Shown: positions 14,694-27,384 of the stretch, piece after piece
Numbering within the stretch: position 1 is the stretch's first letter
How the letters are laid out: each line of letters begins with the position of its first letter
Notes under the pieces: model-generated
Told to the model about the DNA's origin: nothing
Databases searched by the model: none
What the model saw: only the letters and a program-made list of their open reading frames with translations
Made by a program: the position numbers and the translations under genes
NCBI GenBank assembly: GCA_037179515.1
Contig: JAXCGZ010009453.1
Coordinates: forward strand, 62,001 to 126,000
Direction: 5' to 3'
Length of the DNA stretch: 64,000 bases
DNA from: Halocaridina rubra
Lineage: Eukaryota > Arthropoda > Malacostraca > Decapoda > Atyidae

Positions 14694-16464
14694 ATGCCTC
14701 CCAAGCATCCTTCATCTTCTAAGGCTTCTTGTAGTGAGCCTAAGCGGCAAAGAAAAATGTTAACCATTGTCGATAAAGTGAAACTCTTCGATATGTTGAA
14801 AGAAGGAAAAAGGGTTTGTGGATGTCGGCCGCTATTTTGGCCTCAATGAATCTACTGTGCGTTACATAAAAAAGGACGAGGCAAAGATCAGGAAAACAGC
14901 GAGCATTTCTTTTAATAAATCGGCGAAGAGGCTCGTATCAGCTCGCAATAAGGCAGTAGTGCGCATGAAAGCTGCTTTGGCCCTGTGGATTGCTGATTGC
15001 AGAAAGAAAAACATCAGCTTAGACACCAATATCATACAAACAAAGGCGAAGAAGCTGTACGAGACATTCGCTGCAAATGAACCCGATGACGACAGTGGCA
15101 GCCATGGAGAGGATGGGAGAGAAGAAGATATCGACGACCCACAACCAGGACCCTCCAGCGATTCTCCATCAAGGATACAACCGTTCGTTGCTAGCATGGG
15201 ATGGTTCTTCAAACTTCAAAAACGCTATGGCCTAAAGAGCGTTTCGGTTTGTGACGAGGCTGCCTCTGCAGATACAGCTGCCGCAGAAAATTACGTCAAG
15301 AATGACTTCATGAAAATTACCGCCGAAGGGGAATATGTTCCTGAGCAAGTCTTCAACATGGATGAGACTGGGTTATTTTGGAAGCGAATGCCATCTCGCA
15401 CTTTTCTCTTCAAGGAAGAAGCTAAAGCCCCGGGATTTAAAGCGCACAAATATTGCGTTACCCTCATCATGTGTGGGAATGCTGCGGGTTTCATGTTAAA
15501 GCCCGGGCTTATCTACAAGTCAAAGAACCCTAGGGCTTTGAAGAAAAAGAATAAGAATCTGCTGCCAGTATATTGGATGCATAACCCCAAGGCCTGGATC
15601 ACAAAAAGCCTCACATTGGACTGATTTCACCAATGCTTTATCCCTCTGGTAAAACTTTATCTTATGGAAAACGGCCTTGACTTTAAAGTCCTTCTTTTGA
15701 TGGATAATGCTGGTGGCCACGCAACCAAGCTCCAATATGACGGTGTTCAAGTTGAGTTCCTGCCACCAAATACGACGTCACTGATTCAGCCTATGGATCA
15801 AGGCGTTATTCGTGCGATCAAGGCCCTATACACACGAAATGCCCTGGCAAACCTAGTTGATTCCATGGATTCGGACAAAGACTTCTCATTGAAGACTTAC
15901 TGGCGTAATTACACGATTGCCACATGCCTAAAAAATATTCAGAAAGCAATCAAAGAGATGAAGTCGGCCACAATCAATGCCAGCTGGAAGAAATTGTGGC
16001 CCGAAATCATCCACGACTAAAAGGGATTTGCTCCTGTCGAGGTGCAGAAGGCGGCAGTTGCGAAAGTTGTGAAGTTGGCTGCATTGCTAGGAGGAGAAGG
16101 CTTTAAAGATATGACTCCCGAAGATGTGAATGAACTGATTGACTGCCATTCGCAGCCTTTGAGTGATGAAGACTTGGATGAAATGACGAAATCAGCGAGC
16201 GAAGAAGAGGAAGAACTTGAGGAATCGCACGAACCAACTGAAGAACCTGGCCTTACACTCGAACGTTTGGCAGCCATGTATGAACATTACAAAGCACTCC
16301 AACAACTCTCGCAGGAACATGACGAAAATATGGTTCGTTCGGTGACCTTCTGTAATATTCTCGACGATGCCATGACTCCTTACCATTCCATGTTCCAACA
16401 AATGAAGAAACAACAACAGCAACTCCCCATTACTATGTTCTTCTCCCCCAAAAAGCAGCCGTAA
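14694..16464 (+). pseudogene. Tigger/pogo transposase, broken by one frameshift and two stops
   Basis: About 590 codons of a DDD transposase that cuts and rejoins the element at TA sites. In order: a psq/CENP-B N-terminal helix-turn-helix (KMLTIVDKVKLFDML and GRYFGLNESTVRYIKK), a CENP-B-type second DNA-binding region (ALALWIADCRKKNIS), and a DDE_1 core with VFNMDETGLFWKRMP, LLLMDNAGGHA and SLIQPMDQGVIRA (the three aspartates). An acidic C-terminal tail ends in FFSPKKQP. Breaks: an extra G near 14,812 (frame +1), a TGA at 15,622-15,624 inside the DWFH motif (TGG expected) and a TAA at 16,018-16,020. The rest of the frame is open, so inactivation looks fairly recent. Confidence 0.9.
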
Positions 16465-16539
16465 AGCTTTTATTGGCTGCGAAATAATTTCTTCCGGGGT
16501 CGAGAATGATGACCATCACCTCATTCACGGTAAGTTTAC

Positions 16540-17480
16540 CTATCATGCACAAATGTATGTCACGTCATCATCACCTCATTCACCGTAATTTTATCTATCA
16601 CTTTCATAAAAATTTACGTTGCGTGCTGTTATTTATAATGTATAGGGTGATTTTTTTAACAGTGCAGGGAGGGTTTATACAGTTCGTAAACGAAAAAATA
16701 ATTGTAAATGAGCATGTGTGTCACGTCATCATCACCTCATTCATCGTAATTTTATCTATCACTTTCATAAAAATTTACGTTGCTTGCTGTTATTTATAAT
16801 GTAAAGGGTGTTTTTTTAACAGTGCAGGGAGGGTTTATACAGTACGTAAACTAAAAAATAATTGTAAATGAGTATGTATGTCACGTCATTATCACCTCAT
16901 TCACCGTAATTTTATCTATCACTTTCATAAAAATTTACGTTGCTGGCTGTTACATATTTATAATGTAAAGGGTGTTTTTTTAATAGTGCAGGGAGGGTTT
17001 ATACAGTACGTAAACGAAAAAATAATTGTAAATGAGTGTCACGTCATTATCACCTCATTCACCGTAATTTTATCTATCCCTTTCATAAAAATTTACGTTG
17101 CTTGCTGTTATTTATAACGTAAAGGGTGTTTTTTTAACAGTGCAGGGAGGGTTTATACAGTACGTAAACGAAAAAATAATTGTAAATGAGTATGTATGTC
17201 ACGTCATCATCACATTCACGGTAAGTTTGCCTATCACTTTCATAAAAATTTACGTTGCGTGCTGTTATCTATAATGTTAAGGGGTTTTTTTTTAACAGTG
17301 CAGGGAGGGTTTATACAGTACGTAAACGAAAAAATAATTGTAAATGAGTATGTATGTCACGGCATCATCACATTCATGGTAAGTTTTCCTATCACTTTCA
17401 TATAAATTTACGCTTGCATGCTGTTATCTGTGAAGTAAAGGGTGGTATGTTAACAGTACAGGGACAGTTTATACAGTGTA
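16540..17480 (+). repeat. 3' subterminal tandem repeats of Tigger G (six units)
   Basis: AGTGCAGGGAGGGTTTATAC recurs at about 16,661, 16,821, 16,985, 17,139 and 17,297, with a diverged unit at 17,455 (spacing 154-164 bp). Each unit also has a TCACGTCATCATCACCTC-like segment. Same repeat as the array in copy B. Confidence 0.9.
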
Positions 17481-17589
17481 AACGTAAAAATATATTAAAA
17501 TATCTATGTACATATAGGCGGATCCTACTTCGCGGATTTCCTGGTTCGCGCCGGGTCCCGGAACCAAACTAGCACGATAAGTGAGGCAA

Positions 17590-17594
<5 letters not shown>

Positions 17595-17667
<73 letters not shown>
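17595..17667. repeat. (TA)n microsatellite after Tigger G
   Basis: About 73 bp of TA directly after the Tigger right end. Confidence 0.95.
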
Positions 17668-17670
<3 letters not shown>

Positions 17671-17868
17671 GTAATCACAACTAAACAACATTTGGTATAC
17701 TTATTCAACCCAAGTTTTACCAAAACGACACTGGAACATATTTATCTTACGTAATCATATATGATAACAAGAAAAAATCTTTTGGTTTTTACTATATCGT
17801 AAAAAATCTATAAATAAGTCCAAACCTAAAATTAATGTTATTTTGCAATGAGATTACTTCTATTACAG

Positions 17869-17938
17869 TACCAAAAATGATATCACAAAATTATTGCCAG
17901 AGGTGAATGGTTACTATCAATTTGGTAACAATGACAAG
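17869..17938 (+). other. Candidate host exon 1 (speculative)
   Basis: A 70-bp segment between an acceptor-like TTCTATTACAG and a donor GTTTGT. One frame is open, from TKNDITKLLPEVNGYY to NNDK. It sits in the only complex non-repeat stretch between two TA tracts (17,668-18,401). I do not recognise the peptide. A 72-bp pyrimidine-rich intron candidate (17,939-18,010) follows and would join it in frame to the next segment. Confidence 0.2.
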
Positions 17939-18010
17939 GTTTGTTTTGATTGTGTAATTTTCTTCTTCTTCCTATAATGAAAGTGTATAGCCATATTTTT
18001 CCCCTCACAG

Positions 18011-18176
18011 CGCCGTTGCAAAGGCATTGCCTATCTCGTCTTGAACCAGGACATGAAGCTGACTTTCCGGGATGTTATTGCAGCTATACTTATATATACA
18101 GGAATGATAGTACATGCACAACTTGCAGAGACGCGAAGGAATTGAATCTGAAGGCAACAAGAAGTATCATGCAAAG
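18011..18176 (+). other. Candidate host exon 2 (speculative)
   Basis: Preceded by a strong acceptor-like tract (TTTTTCCCCTCACAG) and followed by AAAG/GTAC. Read in phase with the upstream candidate it gives RRCKGIAYLVLNQDMKL, a hydrophobic stretch (VIAAILIYTGMIV) and a stop before the donor. A second frame stays open across the segment and is cysteine-rich (PGCYCSYTYIY ... CTTC). Neither is a family I recognise; both could be chance. The rest of 17,668-18,401 shows nothing else. Confidence 0.2.
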
Positions 18177-18397
18177 GTACAAACAAGCATCTATATTATT
18201 TAAATGAGTCATAACATTTTACTGACAACAGAAAATTATGGAAGAGGATTTGAAAATAATAATCTAAATTTTTGTTCGCTTTTTTTTTGCGATTATAATA
18301 AACTAATAAGATAATCATATTTAGGTTTTATTGCAAAAGCGATTGCACTTCAGCTACATCCTGGTACGTAACATGCCAAGCTACATACGTCGCAGTA

Positions 18398-18919
<522 letters not shown>

Positions 18920-18955
18920 CATTAAAGAACACTATTCTACCTACCTTGGTTGTTT

Positions 18956-18973
18956 CCCCCTTTAATTGGGGGG
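18956..18973 (-). promoter_or_regulatory. 3'-terminal G/C hairpin of RTE copy 1
   Basis: CCCCC, TTTAATT, GGGGGG form a short stem-loop extended by flanking GGCTA/ACAACC-type pairs, right at the element's 3' end. The same hairpin occurs at 36,039-36,056 in copy 2. A role in recognition by the element's own RT is inference. Confidence 0.5.
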
Positions 18974-19704
18974 TAGCCGACATCAAAGAAAGAAAACAAT
19001 AAGGGGATTACTTTGCTCTGGGCAATGACGAGGGAGCTAGCGACCGTTCAGATGGCACTGCTGGGGTGCCACAGCCCATCCTCCCGGCTCTTCCACAACC
19101 TGTGTCGCTTCACAACTGCCAACTCCTACTACTGCCCCTACCACAGGGCTACCTCTGTAAGATGCAGCCCCGTGGTAACAGCAGATGCCCATCAGAGCTG
19201 CGTCACATTCGCTCGCCACTCATTCCTATTCCTAGCACGCTCGCTTGCTTCCCTCACATCCATCCTCCTATCAATCAGGGTTCTCCTTACTCCATCCATC
19301 CATCCAAACCTAGGCCTCCCTCTAGCATTTCTCTCATCAACTCTCGCATTCATCACCTTTTTCAGCAGTCTTTCATCATCCATCCTTTCCACATGGCCAA
19401 ACCATCTCAGAACATTCATATATACTCTGGCTGCAAATTCTCTCCTCACGCCCGTTCTTGCTCTCACCACTTCATTCCTAACCCTATCCAGTCAAGATAC
19501 ACCAATCATACTCCTCAGGCATTTCATCTCAGCAACATTTAGTTTCCGTCTCTCACTTACTTTCATACCCCATAACTCTGATCCATACATCACAGTTGGC
19601 ACAACCACTTTCTCATACAAAACTTTCTTAACATTCATTTCCAACCTTCTATTCTTCATCACTCCTTTCACCTCACCCAACACTTTACATCCTTCATTCA
19701 CTCT

Positions 19705-19825
19705 AGTTTTAAGGACAGGTATGATAAGTATCACTAAGTATAAAATGGAACCGATCAGGAGACGGGAAGATACGAGCTTTGGGCTCTTTCCCGTAAACAC
19801 AATTAGGTAATCAATTAGGTAATCA
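19705..19825 (+). mobile_element. 5'-truncated CR1-like 3' end inside RTE copy 1
   Basis: 121 bp that interrupt the RTE sequence present uninterrupted in copy 2. It matches the last part of the LINE at 30,055-34,968, from TTTTAAGGACAGGTA to the double AATTAGGTAATCA tail. Orientation is plus, opposite to the host RTE. A few bases of RTE target (GTGACA) are missing at the junction. Confidence 0.8.
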
Positions 19826-22395
19826 CACATCTGCTTCCACTCCAGCATTTGCAGCTATAATCGAGCCTAAATGCTTAAACTGATCAACTTCCTCAAGTGT
19901 CTCTCCATTCAACATAACATTCAATCCAGCACCATCCTCATGTCCTGTACACCTCATAACATTACTCTTTCCCACATTCACTCGCAACTTCCTTCTCTCA
20001 CACAAAATTCCAAATTCTGACACTAACTGACACAGCTTTTCCTTTGAATCTGCCAACACCACAGTATCATCTGCAAACAGCAACTGATTCAGCTCCCTCT
20101 CGTTATCTTCCCCATCTGCCATTCTCAAACCTCAACCACGCACTCGCTCATTCACCTCTCTTACGACTCCATCAATATACAAATTGAACAGCCATGGTGA
20201 CATCACACATCCCTGTCTCAGTCCCACACTCACTGGAAACCACTTACTCACTTCATTCCCTACCCTAACACAAGCTCTACTGCCCTCATACAAACTCTTC
20301 ACTGAATGCTACAATTTACCATTAATTCCATGTAATCTCAAAACATTCCACATTGCCTCTCTATCAACTCTATCATACGCTTTCTCCAGATCCAAAAATG
20401 TAAAATACACATCCTTACCCTTTGCTAAATATTTCTCACATAACTGCCAAACTATAAAAATCTGATCTATACAACCTCTACCTCACCTAAAACCACTCTG
20501 CACTTCCGCAATCACATTTTCTGTCATATCCCTAATCCTATTAACCAGTATCCTACCATACACTTTTCCTACCACACTCAACAAACTTATACCCCCAAAA
20601 TTACTGCATTCATACACATCTCCCTTACCTTTGTATAGGGGCACTATACAAGCAATCACCCATTCCACTGGCACCATTGACAACATAAAGCATATATTAA
20701 ACACTCTCACTAACAATTCCAATGCAATCACACCCCCTTCTTTCAACATCTCCGCTATCACACCATCCATTCCAGGTGCTTTACCTGCTTTCGCTTCATA
20801 CAATGCCCTTTTCACCTCCTCTCTTGTAATCTCTCTTTCATTTTCATCTCCCAGTACTGGCACTTGAACACCCACCACTGCCACTATAGCTGCCTCTCTA
20901 TCTTCATCAACATTCAACAAGCATTCAAAATATTCTGCCCATCTTTTCCTTGCATCGGTCCCTCTTAACATCTGTCCATTCACATCTTTCACTGTCTCTT
21001 CCATCCTCGATCCACCCTTCCTTACTCTCTTCACTTCTTTCCAAAACTTCTTTTTATTCTCCTCATGTGACCTACTAAAATCCTGTCCCCACCTAACATT
21101 TGCCAACCTCTTCTCTTCCTCTACCTTCCGCTTGGTTTCCACATTTTTCTCCCTATATCTTTCATACTTCTCCTTACTTTTACACTGCAGCCATTCCTCA
21201 AAAGCCCTATTTTTCTCTTCCACCTTCATTTTTACCCCTTCATTCCACCACTCGCTGCCCCTCTTCATGCCACTTCCAACAAACCTCTTTCCACACACAT
21301 CATTTGCATGTCCCACAAAACCTTCTTTCATCAACCCCCATTCCTCCTCTAACTCCTAAACTTCTCTTTTTCTCACCCTGTCATATGCCAATCTCAACCT
21401 GTCCTGAAATTCCTGGCTTTTTCAACTCTTTCACCTTCACTATTTCCCTTCTACATCCCCCCACTCTATTTCCCCACTCTTTTGCTACTACCACTTTTGT
21501 TTCAACCAAAAAATGATCAGACATCCCAGCAGCCACACCTCTAAATGCATGCACATCTTTCACTCTACCAATCATGCTCTTTGCTACCAACACATAATCC
21601 ATCAGTGCTCTTTCTTTCATTCTTCCATTTGCCACTCTCATCCATGTATACTTATGTATTAACTTCTTCTTGAACAAACTATTACCTATCACCAACTCTT
21701 GCTCCACACACATATCTAACAGTCTCTTGCCACTCTCATTCCCACCTGGTACCCCATACTTTCCTACAACACCTTCTACCTCTCCATCACCCACTCTGGC
21801 ATTCAAGTCACCCAACACAACTACATAGTTCCTTCTACTCAGACCATCCACACACCTAGTTAACTCATTCCAGAATTCATCCCGCTCTTCCTCACTTCTC
21901 TCACTTCCTGGCCCATGCGCACTAACAAAAGCCCAACATTCCTTACCTATCATAGCCCTATCCCACATCAGCCTAGAAGACACTTCTTTCCATTCCACTA
22001 CCTTATTTACCATCCATTCACTCAGCAATAATGCCACACCTCTCGCTCTCCCCTTTCAACCCCAGACACCCTACCTGTCACATCACCAAATGCCACTTCT
22101 CCTTTACCTTTCATCTTCGTCTCACACAATGCCAATACATCCATCCTCCTCTTACCAAACATATATCCAGTCTCACATCTTTTGCTCTCTACCGTACTAC
22201 AACCACACACATTTAGACATCCCAAAACTAGAGTTTGGGGAGAAGTTATTCTCCCCTCTACTCCCCTTCTTCTTTGCCGTCTCGCAAAAGGTTAATACAA
22301 GGGGAGGATGCCTAGTCCCCCCATCCTGTCCATTTTTAGTCGCCTCTTACGACACGCAGGGGATACGTTAGGGCTATTCTTTGATGCTGTGCCCG

Positions 22396-23165
22396 CCACC
22401 AAAGATATAGAATGACCAACCTGTGCTTACAAGAAGCTTGGCATAATCTGAACAAATATATGACAGGGACCCCAAATGTAAGCTATAACTCAATGGATTC
22501 CATACCACACGCAATATAACACATTACCGCATTTTCATCCACCTCATAAAGTTCACAAAGTATAAACTTAAAGATACTTTGGGGCACGTCGTACTCTCTC
22601 AGCCCTACATTCTAGAACAGATTAAGAAGTCTGTTCAGACACGGTTGGATGTTCCTGATTGGTGCTTTCTAATAGAATATAACAGAATATGAATCGAGAC
22701 AGGAAGGCTCCAGGCTTACACCGGCATCTGATAGTTTCTGACTGAGCAGAGGTTGAGGCACAGAGGAGTTAGCATCAATACCATTGATTCTGTCATCACC
22801 AGCCATGGGTGCGAGATGTCTCAATGAAATGGTAGTTACTCATCCTTCTCAAAATTTCACATGGATGTACTAGTGATTAACTTCCATAATTTTAACCTCA
22901 TCCACCAGAAGATCAGATTTACTATGACGTGTTTGCTGTCTTAAGAGGGCCGGACCTTTTTGAATGGGTCAAGTAAGTATTGTTCAGCCTGACATGGACC
23001 TCCTACAATACTGAAAAAATAAAACACTTATGTGATGTATGTTGCGTGCCCAGAGTAGGAGTTGTAATATCAAGAAATGATGTAACAACAAATCACTCGG
23101 CTTGGTTTACAAATGGTCTCTACTTTATCATAAAAATAATCAAGACAAATGAGATGCACACTAGC
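22396..23165. other. Intervening DNA between RTE copy 1 and BEL LTR
   Basis: About 770 bp of moderately complex sequence. I see no long open frame, RNA gene, repeat or recognisable element. It is either host intergenic DNA or old unrecognised repeat. Confidence 0.6.
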
Positions 23166-24108
23166 TGAGGTGATTATTCCCAGAATGCCTGCTTTCACCT
23201 GGTCAATGAATAGTCTACTCTAAGTTTTTGCAGGCTACCGTACACAATAATATTTACTCAACCAACTTCAAATAAAGTTGGGCTAAAACTTACTGGCTTA
23301 TAATTAAATATAACAGACAAACTGTACGGTACTAAAGGGGGAGGGGCATGAGTTATGTTTGCTTAATAGTAGTGGAGAACTCCCACTGGTTAATGACACA
23401 CATACACTAAATAATATTAAACTAAACACTGCATAAATCCAGGCTTAAATGAAAGACTCATCAATAAAATGTAAAAATATATAGAAAAAACTTATTATAT
23501 TGGAGAGCAATATTTCAGCTTAAAAGAAAAAGATAAATTTCACTCTAGTTTAGGCGGTAATAAGGTGAATTTTACAAAAATAACAAAGGGTTATAGCTCC
23601 AGGCACGACTGCTGGACACATCAAAACAAAACAACACTTAATATCGAAATAATGATTGTTCAAAATCCAAGAACTTTATACAATATTGAAACACAGTCAC
23701 TGCTTGACAAATTCGACAGCACTAGTCCAAGGGGCGAAATGGGAGGCTCGTAAGTTTACACGAATTTTACGAGTCTCCAACAATAGGTCGTAACCTGGTG
23801 CCGTCTTCAGAGAAAGTCCTCGTCCGTTCTGTAAACAAATCAGACGAGCATCACATTCTAAAATAAAGGGATATATTTTTATCATATTTTACATAATCAA
23901 GGATTTCCTAAGATGTAGATTAGCTTTACAAACAAATCCCATTTATTCATGAGAAAATAATGAATAATGACAAAATAAATGATAGTTATAATATAGTCTC
24001 TCAAACGAATATATACATGTAGGCTGATGCAAAACTGCTTATGGTATTACAATAAAACACACACAAGGTATAATTAATGATACTGTGTGTGATAGACAGA
24101 TCACCACA
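23166..24108 (-). mobile_element. BEL/Pao 3' LTR
   Basis: About 943 bp. On the minus strand it begins TGTGGTGATC (24,108) and ends TCACCTCA (23,166), a slightly mutated inverted terminus. The end is confirmed by similarity of 23,166-23,325 to the 5' LTR remnant at 37,195-37,356. A polypurine tract lies immediately upstream. Confidence 0.8.
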
Positions 24109-24118
24109 CTCTCCCCCC
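24109..24118 (-). promoter_or_regulatory. BEL polypurine tract
   Basis: On the minus strand GGGGGGAGAG directly precedes the LTR start TGTGGTGA, the standard position of the plus-strand primer. Confidence 0.7.
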
Positions 24119-24475
24119 AAAAAGGGTAGGAAGCTAATTAATCACATGTACAAACATAATAAAGTATAGAGCAAAAACAGAAAATTTAAAGGCATCATTT
24201 ACAACCTATCCTACTCCAACTGAGTTGAAGGGTCTAACAAATCTGACTCTTTCCTCTAGTAAAGGAGGGGGACCTGGTTGAGAGATCGTCTTGCCAACTG
24301 CCTTCTTACACAAAATACATGTTTTTAATATTTTCTTCACAATAACTCTACCTCTAGAGATCCAAAACTGTTTTCTAAGTCCTGACAACATCTGTCCTAA
24401 TCCACAATGATGATGTTGAATATGATAATGAACTATTATAAGGAGATAGATCTGAATTCTGTAATCTACTGCCAC
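24119..24475 (-). pseudogene. BEL integrase zinc-binding remnant
   Basis: The minus strand encodes an HHCC-type segment (HIQHHHCGLGQMLSGLRK ... ILKTCILCKKAVGK). The catalytic integrase core and everything after it are missing: this sequence runs within about 100 bp into the polypurine tract and 3' LTR. The copy has therefore lost the integrase DDE domain by deletion. Confidence 0.7.
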
Positions 24476-26137
24476 AAGAAATTAACTGATCTTCGTGCAA
24501 ATGTAAATCTAATTGTTAGACTAAGCTGATGAGCTTCGAAGCTGGTTTAGCACTCTGCTCAGGTCGTTTCAAAAAGGCAAATAAAGTATGAAAACTTTGC
24601 AACTGGGCTAATCTAATACAAGCATGAAGAGTATTCAACCTGAACTTGTCGTGGAAATAATGATTACAGAACTGCTTTACATATGACATGATTCTTATAA
24701 CTTTAGTAAGAGATGAATATTTACTCATCTCAAAATGAGGAAGTATGGGTTCATTAACATTAGGTTCGGTTAAAATCTCATATACTACTGTAGAATTAAC
24801 AATGAACTCTTTTGTTGTGGATATTCTGATGGATTAAGCAAAATTGAAGGTCCATGTCTCCACATGACATTGCTATTCAACTTTGATACATTAACACCTT
24901 TGGTCAATATATCTGCAGGATTCTCTCTAGATGTGACATGCAAAATGTTCAAATCAAACTTAAATCTCAAATTGCGAATTTCACACACTCTGTTTCTCAC
25001 AAAAACATCTGATGATGAATCATGATACACCCAATTAATGGCAACTTCACTGTCACACCATATAGTGCAACCTTTGAATGCTAATTTCTCATTAGACAAG
25101 AGTGTCTGTGTCAATGCTGAGGCTAAAGTAAGTGAGAGTAGCTCTAACTTCGGAATGGTGAGTGGAGGATTTGGTGATACTCTTACTTTACTCATAATGA
25201 TATCACTAGATTTGCTTCTTAAGTCCACAGCATATGCAACTAATCCATAAGCTATTTTAGATGAATCACAAAATATGTGCAAATCTGATACATCAGGAAC
25301 AATTACAAATCTAGGATACTGAATGGTTGACATCTGATTCAAATCTTTGCAAATAACTGAAAATTCTTGTACTAAAGGTTCTGGCAAAGGTTCATCCCAA
25401 GAACACTTACTTCTCCATAATTTTGAAATGAATAACTTTCCCTTGATCAAGATTGGTGATAACAATCCTAAAGGATCAAATACACTGGCAAATACAGATA
25501 CAACTGATCTCTTGGTGATTTGATGATGCACACACTCCTCCTTGAACACTTTCTTACTGGAGTACAATTTGATTTCACCGTTTACAACATTCCAAGAAAT
25601 TCCTAAAACATTTATATTATTCAGATCCAATTGGTCATGATTAACACCTTCTTCATCATTAAATTTTACATCATTACCCACCCAACCTTGTAATGGCATA
25701 TAGGCTTCTGCTAAAATAGAATATACAATGGGATACTCTGTTTTTAACTGTTCAGAGTCTGAATAGGTACAAACAAAGTTATCTACATAGAAATGAGAGA
25801 TCAGAGACTTAGCTACTGGATGTGAATGTGTCTCCAAGTGATATGTGAGTGTTTTCTGAAGCAAAAAGGAAGACGATGTTGCAACAAAAAGTACTACTTT
25901 AAATCTATGGGTAACTACCTTCTGAAGTGTTTCATCCTCGAACCACAAGAATCTACAGAAATCTCTGCAGTTTGGCAAAATACCTATATGTAAAAAGGCT
26001 TTGGAAATGTCTGATACAGTAGCTACAGGATTAGTACGAAATTCAGTGAGTGAATCAACAAGTTTATGGGTTAGGCTTGGGCCTGTTAGTAAACATTCAT
26101 TCAGACTTTGATTTTGAATCAGCTCTACTAGAAGCAT
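24476..26137 (-). pseudogene. BEL/Pao reverse transcriptase and RNase H
   Basis: A long open stretch (26,137-24,785) encodes the RT fingers/palm (TVSDISKAFLHIGILP), an active-site variant FYVDNFVCTY where BEL elements normally have YVDD, the connection (FDPLGLLSPILIKGK), RNase H (LHIFCDSSKIAYGLVAYA, IPKLELLS) and the BEL-specific HVTSRENPADILTKG. A further frame (24,728-24,516) covers the link to integrase. Frame breaks at about 26,137 and 24,785 separate it from neighbouring pol parts. Confidence 0.9.
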
Positions 26138-26143
26138 TAAACA

Positions 26144-26725
26144 CTACTCTAAAAGAGAAATCTTGTAGACTGGATGATGAGGTAAGTAATGAGTCAATCC
26201 GTCTGTATCTGAAGGGTTATCAATTTTCTCAATGAATCCCAATTCAATGTACTCATTAAAAATCTCTGAGTATTGTCCATAAAGTTCTGGACGAGTTGCA
26301 AAGGATTTAGCTAGTGATATGAGCTGACCATAAGCTCTTCTATAGTTAGTTGCTGGTCTCTCAGTGCCCTTAAAGGGTAATTCCACAAAATACTGATTGT
26401 CTGCCTTCTGGCAAGTGGACTCAAAATGACTCACTGATTGTACTTCCTCAGGTGTTAAGGTTTCATTCTTAATACTAATAACATCTAAATTCCAAAGGTT
26501 CTGAACTTTGGACTCAAGGGTTTGTACTCCTACACGAGCACTAAGCACATGTTGCCCATTAACTGTGTTAACTGATTGAGAACTAATTGCCCACTTTGGC
26601 ATAGGTCCAAAGATAATCGAACCTGCTGGACTAGACAAAAGTGTAATTCCAGAATAGAAAGTATGGTTGATCACAAATCTAGAATAGTAATCTGCACCAA
26701 TTACCATACTTATGTCACTAATCAC
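26144..26725 (-). pseudogene. BEL/Pao pol segment between protease and RT
   Basis: A 193-residue open frame on the minus strand. The first part (MVIGADYYSRFV) is the end of the BEL protease region and the rest is the RT N-terminal linker (FVELPFKGTERPATNYRRA, GFIEKIDNPS, HYLPHHPVYK). It ends in a frameshift just before the main RT frame. HYLPHHPV is a hallmark of BEL/Pao pol. Confidence 0.85.
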
Positions 26726-27384
26726 ATCAGAATCAATGTTAGGATCTGCAAGTTTGATCCCTTTTTTGTGACTGTTTCTGCAACACTAGCAATGCCAGGT
26801 ACATATAACGTAGTGTTAACCTTATCATAGACGACAGCATAAATCAGAATACGTTGTGTACCAATGCGTACTACAACACGAACGACGTCACACGAAATGT
26901 TTTCGGCTTGATTACCAAATGAAGTCAGCTTAAGTGAGATACGAAACGCTGGATTGAGTTTAAGGCACTTTACTACTGCAGAATGAATGAAAGACCGTTG
27001 AGCACCGGTATCTAAAAACATCCTAACTGTATCACGTACCCCATCACCAGAAATCTTAACAATTGCTGTAGGAAGTGCTACTGAAGGAAGTGGAACCTTA
27101 TTAGTCTGGACATCTGTTTGCACAGAATTAGCAACACTGTCATCTCTTCCTGACAGGATTCTAAACTTGTCATCCACTACTACTTGATTAGTGGGAATGT
27201 TACTGTTATGGTTAGTTCCATTATTAATAACTGTTGGGGCATTAGACGCAACTGACACTTGATTAACTGCAGTACTACGGTTGGTTAGTTTCATGCAGAG
27301 AAAGGTATGATGTTTGCCATTACAATTTCTACACTGAGCCATCTCTCTACACTGTGAGGCTCTATGGCCTTTCTGCATACACAC
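26722..27384 (-). pseudogene. BEL/Pao zinc knuckles and aspartic protease
   Basis: The minus strand encodes CCHC-type knuckles (CMQKGHRASQC, CRNCNGKHHTFLC) and then an aspartic protease with the active site FLDTGAQRSFI, followed by a BEL-type AVVYDKVN segment. A frameshift at about 26,722 breaks the link to the next pol segment. Gag and pol appear to be one continuous reading unit in the ancestral element. Confidence 0.85.

Larger units (their letters stand above)
18930..22395 (-). pseudogene. RTE-type LINE, degenerate copy 1
   Basis: A non-LTR retrotransposon read on the minus strand from about 22,395 (5') to 18,930 (3'). The endonuclease region has MDVLALCETKM, VLGDLNARVGDGE and AAGMSDHFLVE (about 22,225-21,500). 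The RT has KAPGMDGVIAEM, CIVPLYKGKGD and LLFADDTVVLAD (about 20,900-20,040). The RTE-style C-terminus has VLRWFGHVERMDDERL (about 19,470-19,192). Frames are broken repeatedly, for example near 22,025, 21,400, 20,483 and 19,825. The 5' start ATCAAAGAATAGCC is shared with copy 2. A CR1 tail is nested at 19,705-19,825. Confidence 0.85.

Noticed and set aside
19013..19810. 265-residue plus-strand frame and similar Ser/His/Pro-rich frames over the RTE elements
   Set aside because: They are antisense readings of the RTE polymerase and disappear as soon as the minus-strand coding is recognised.
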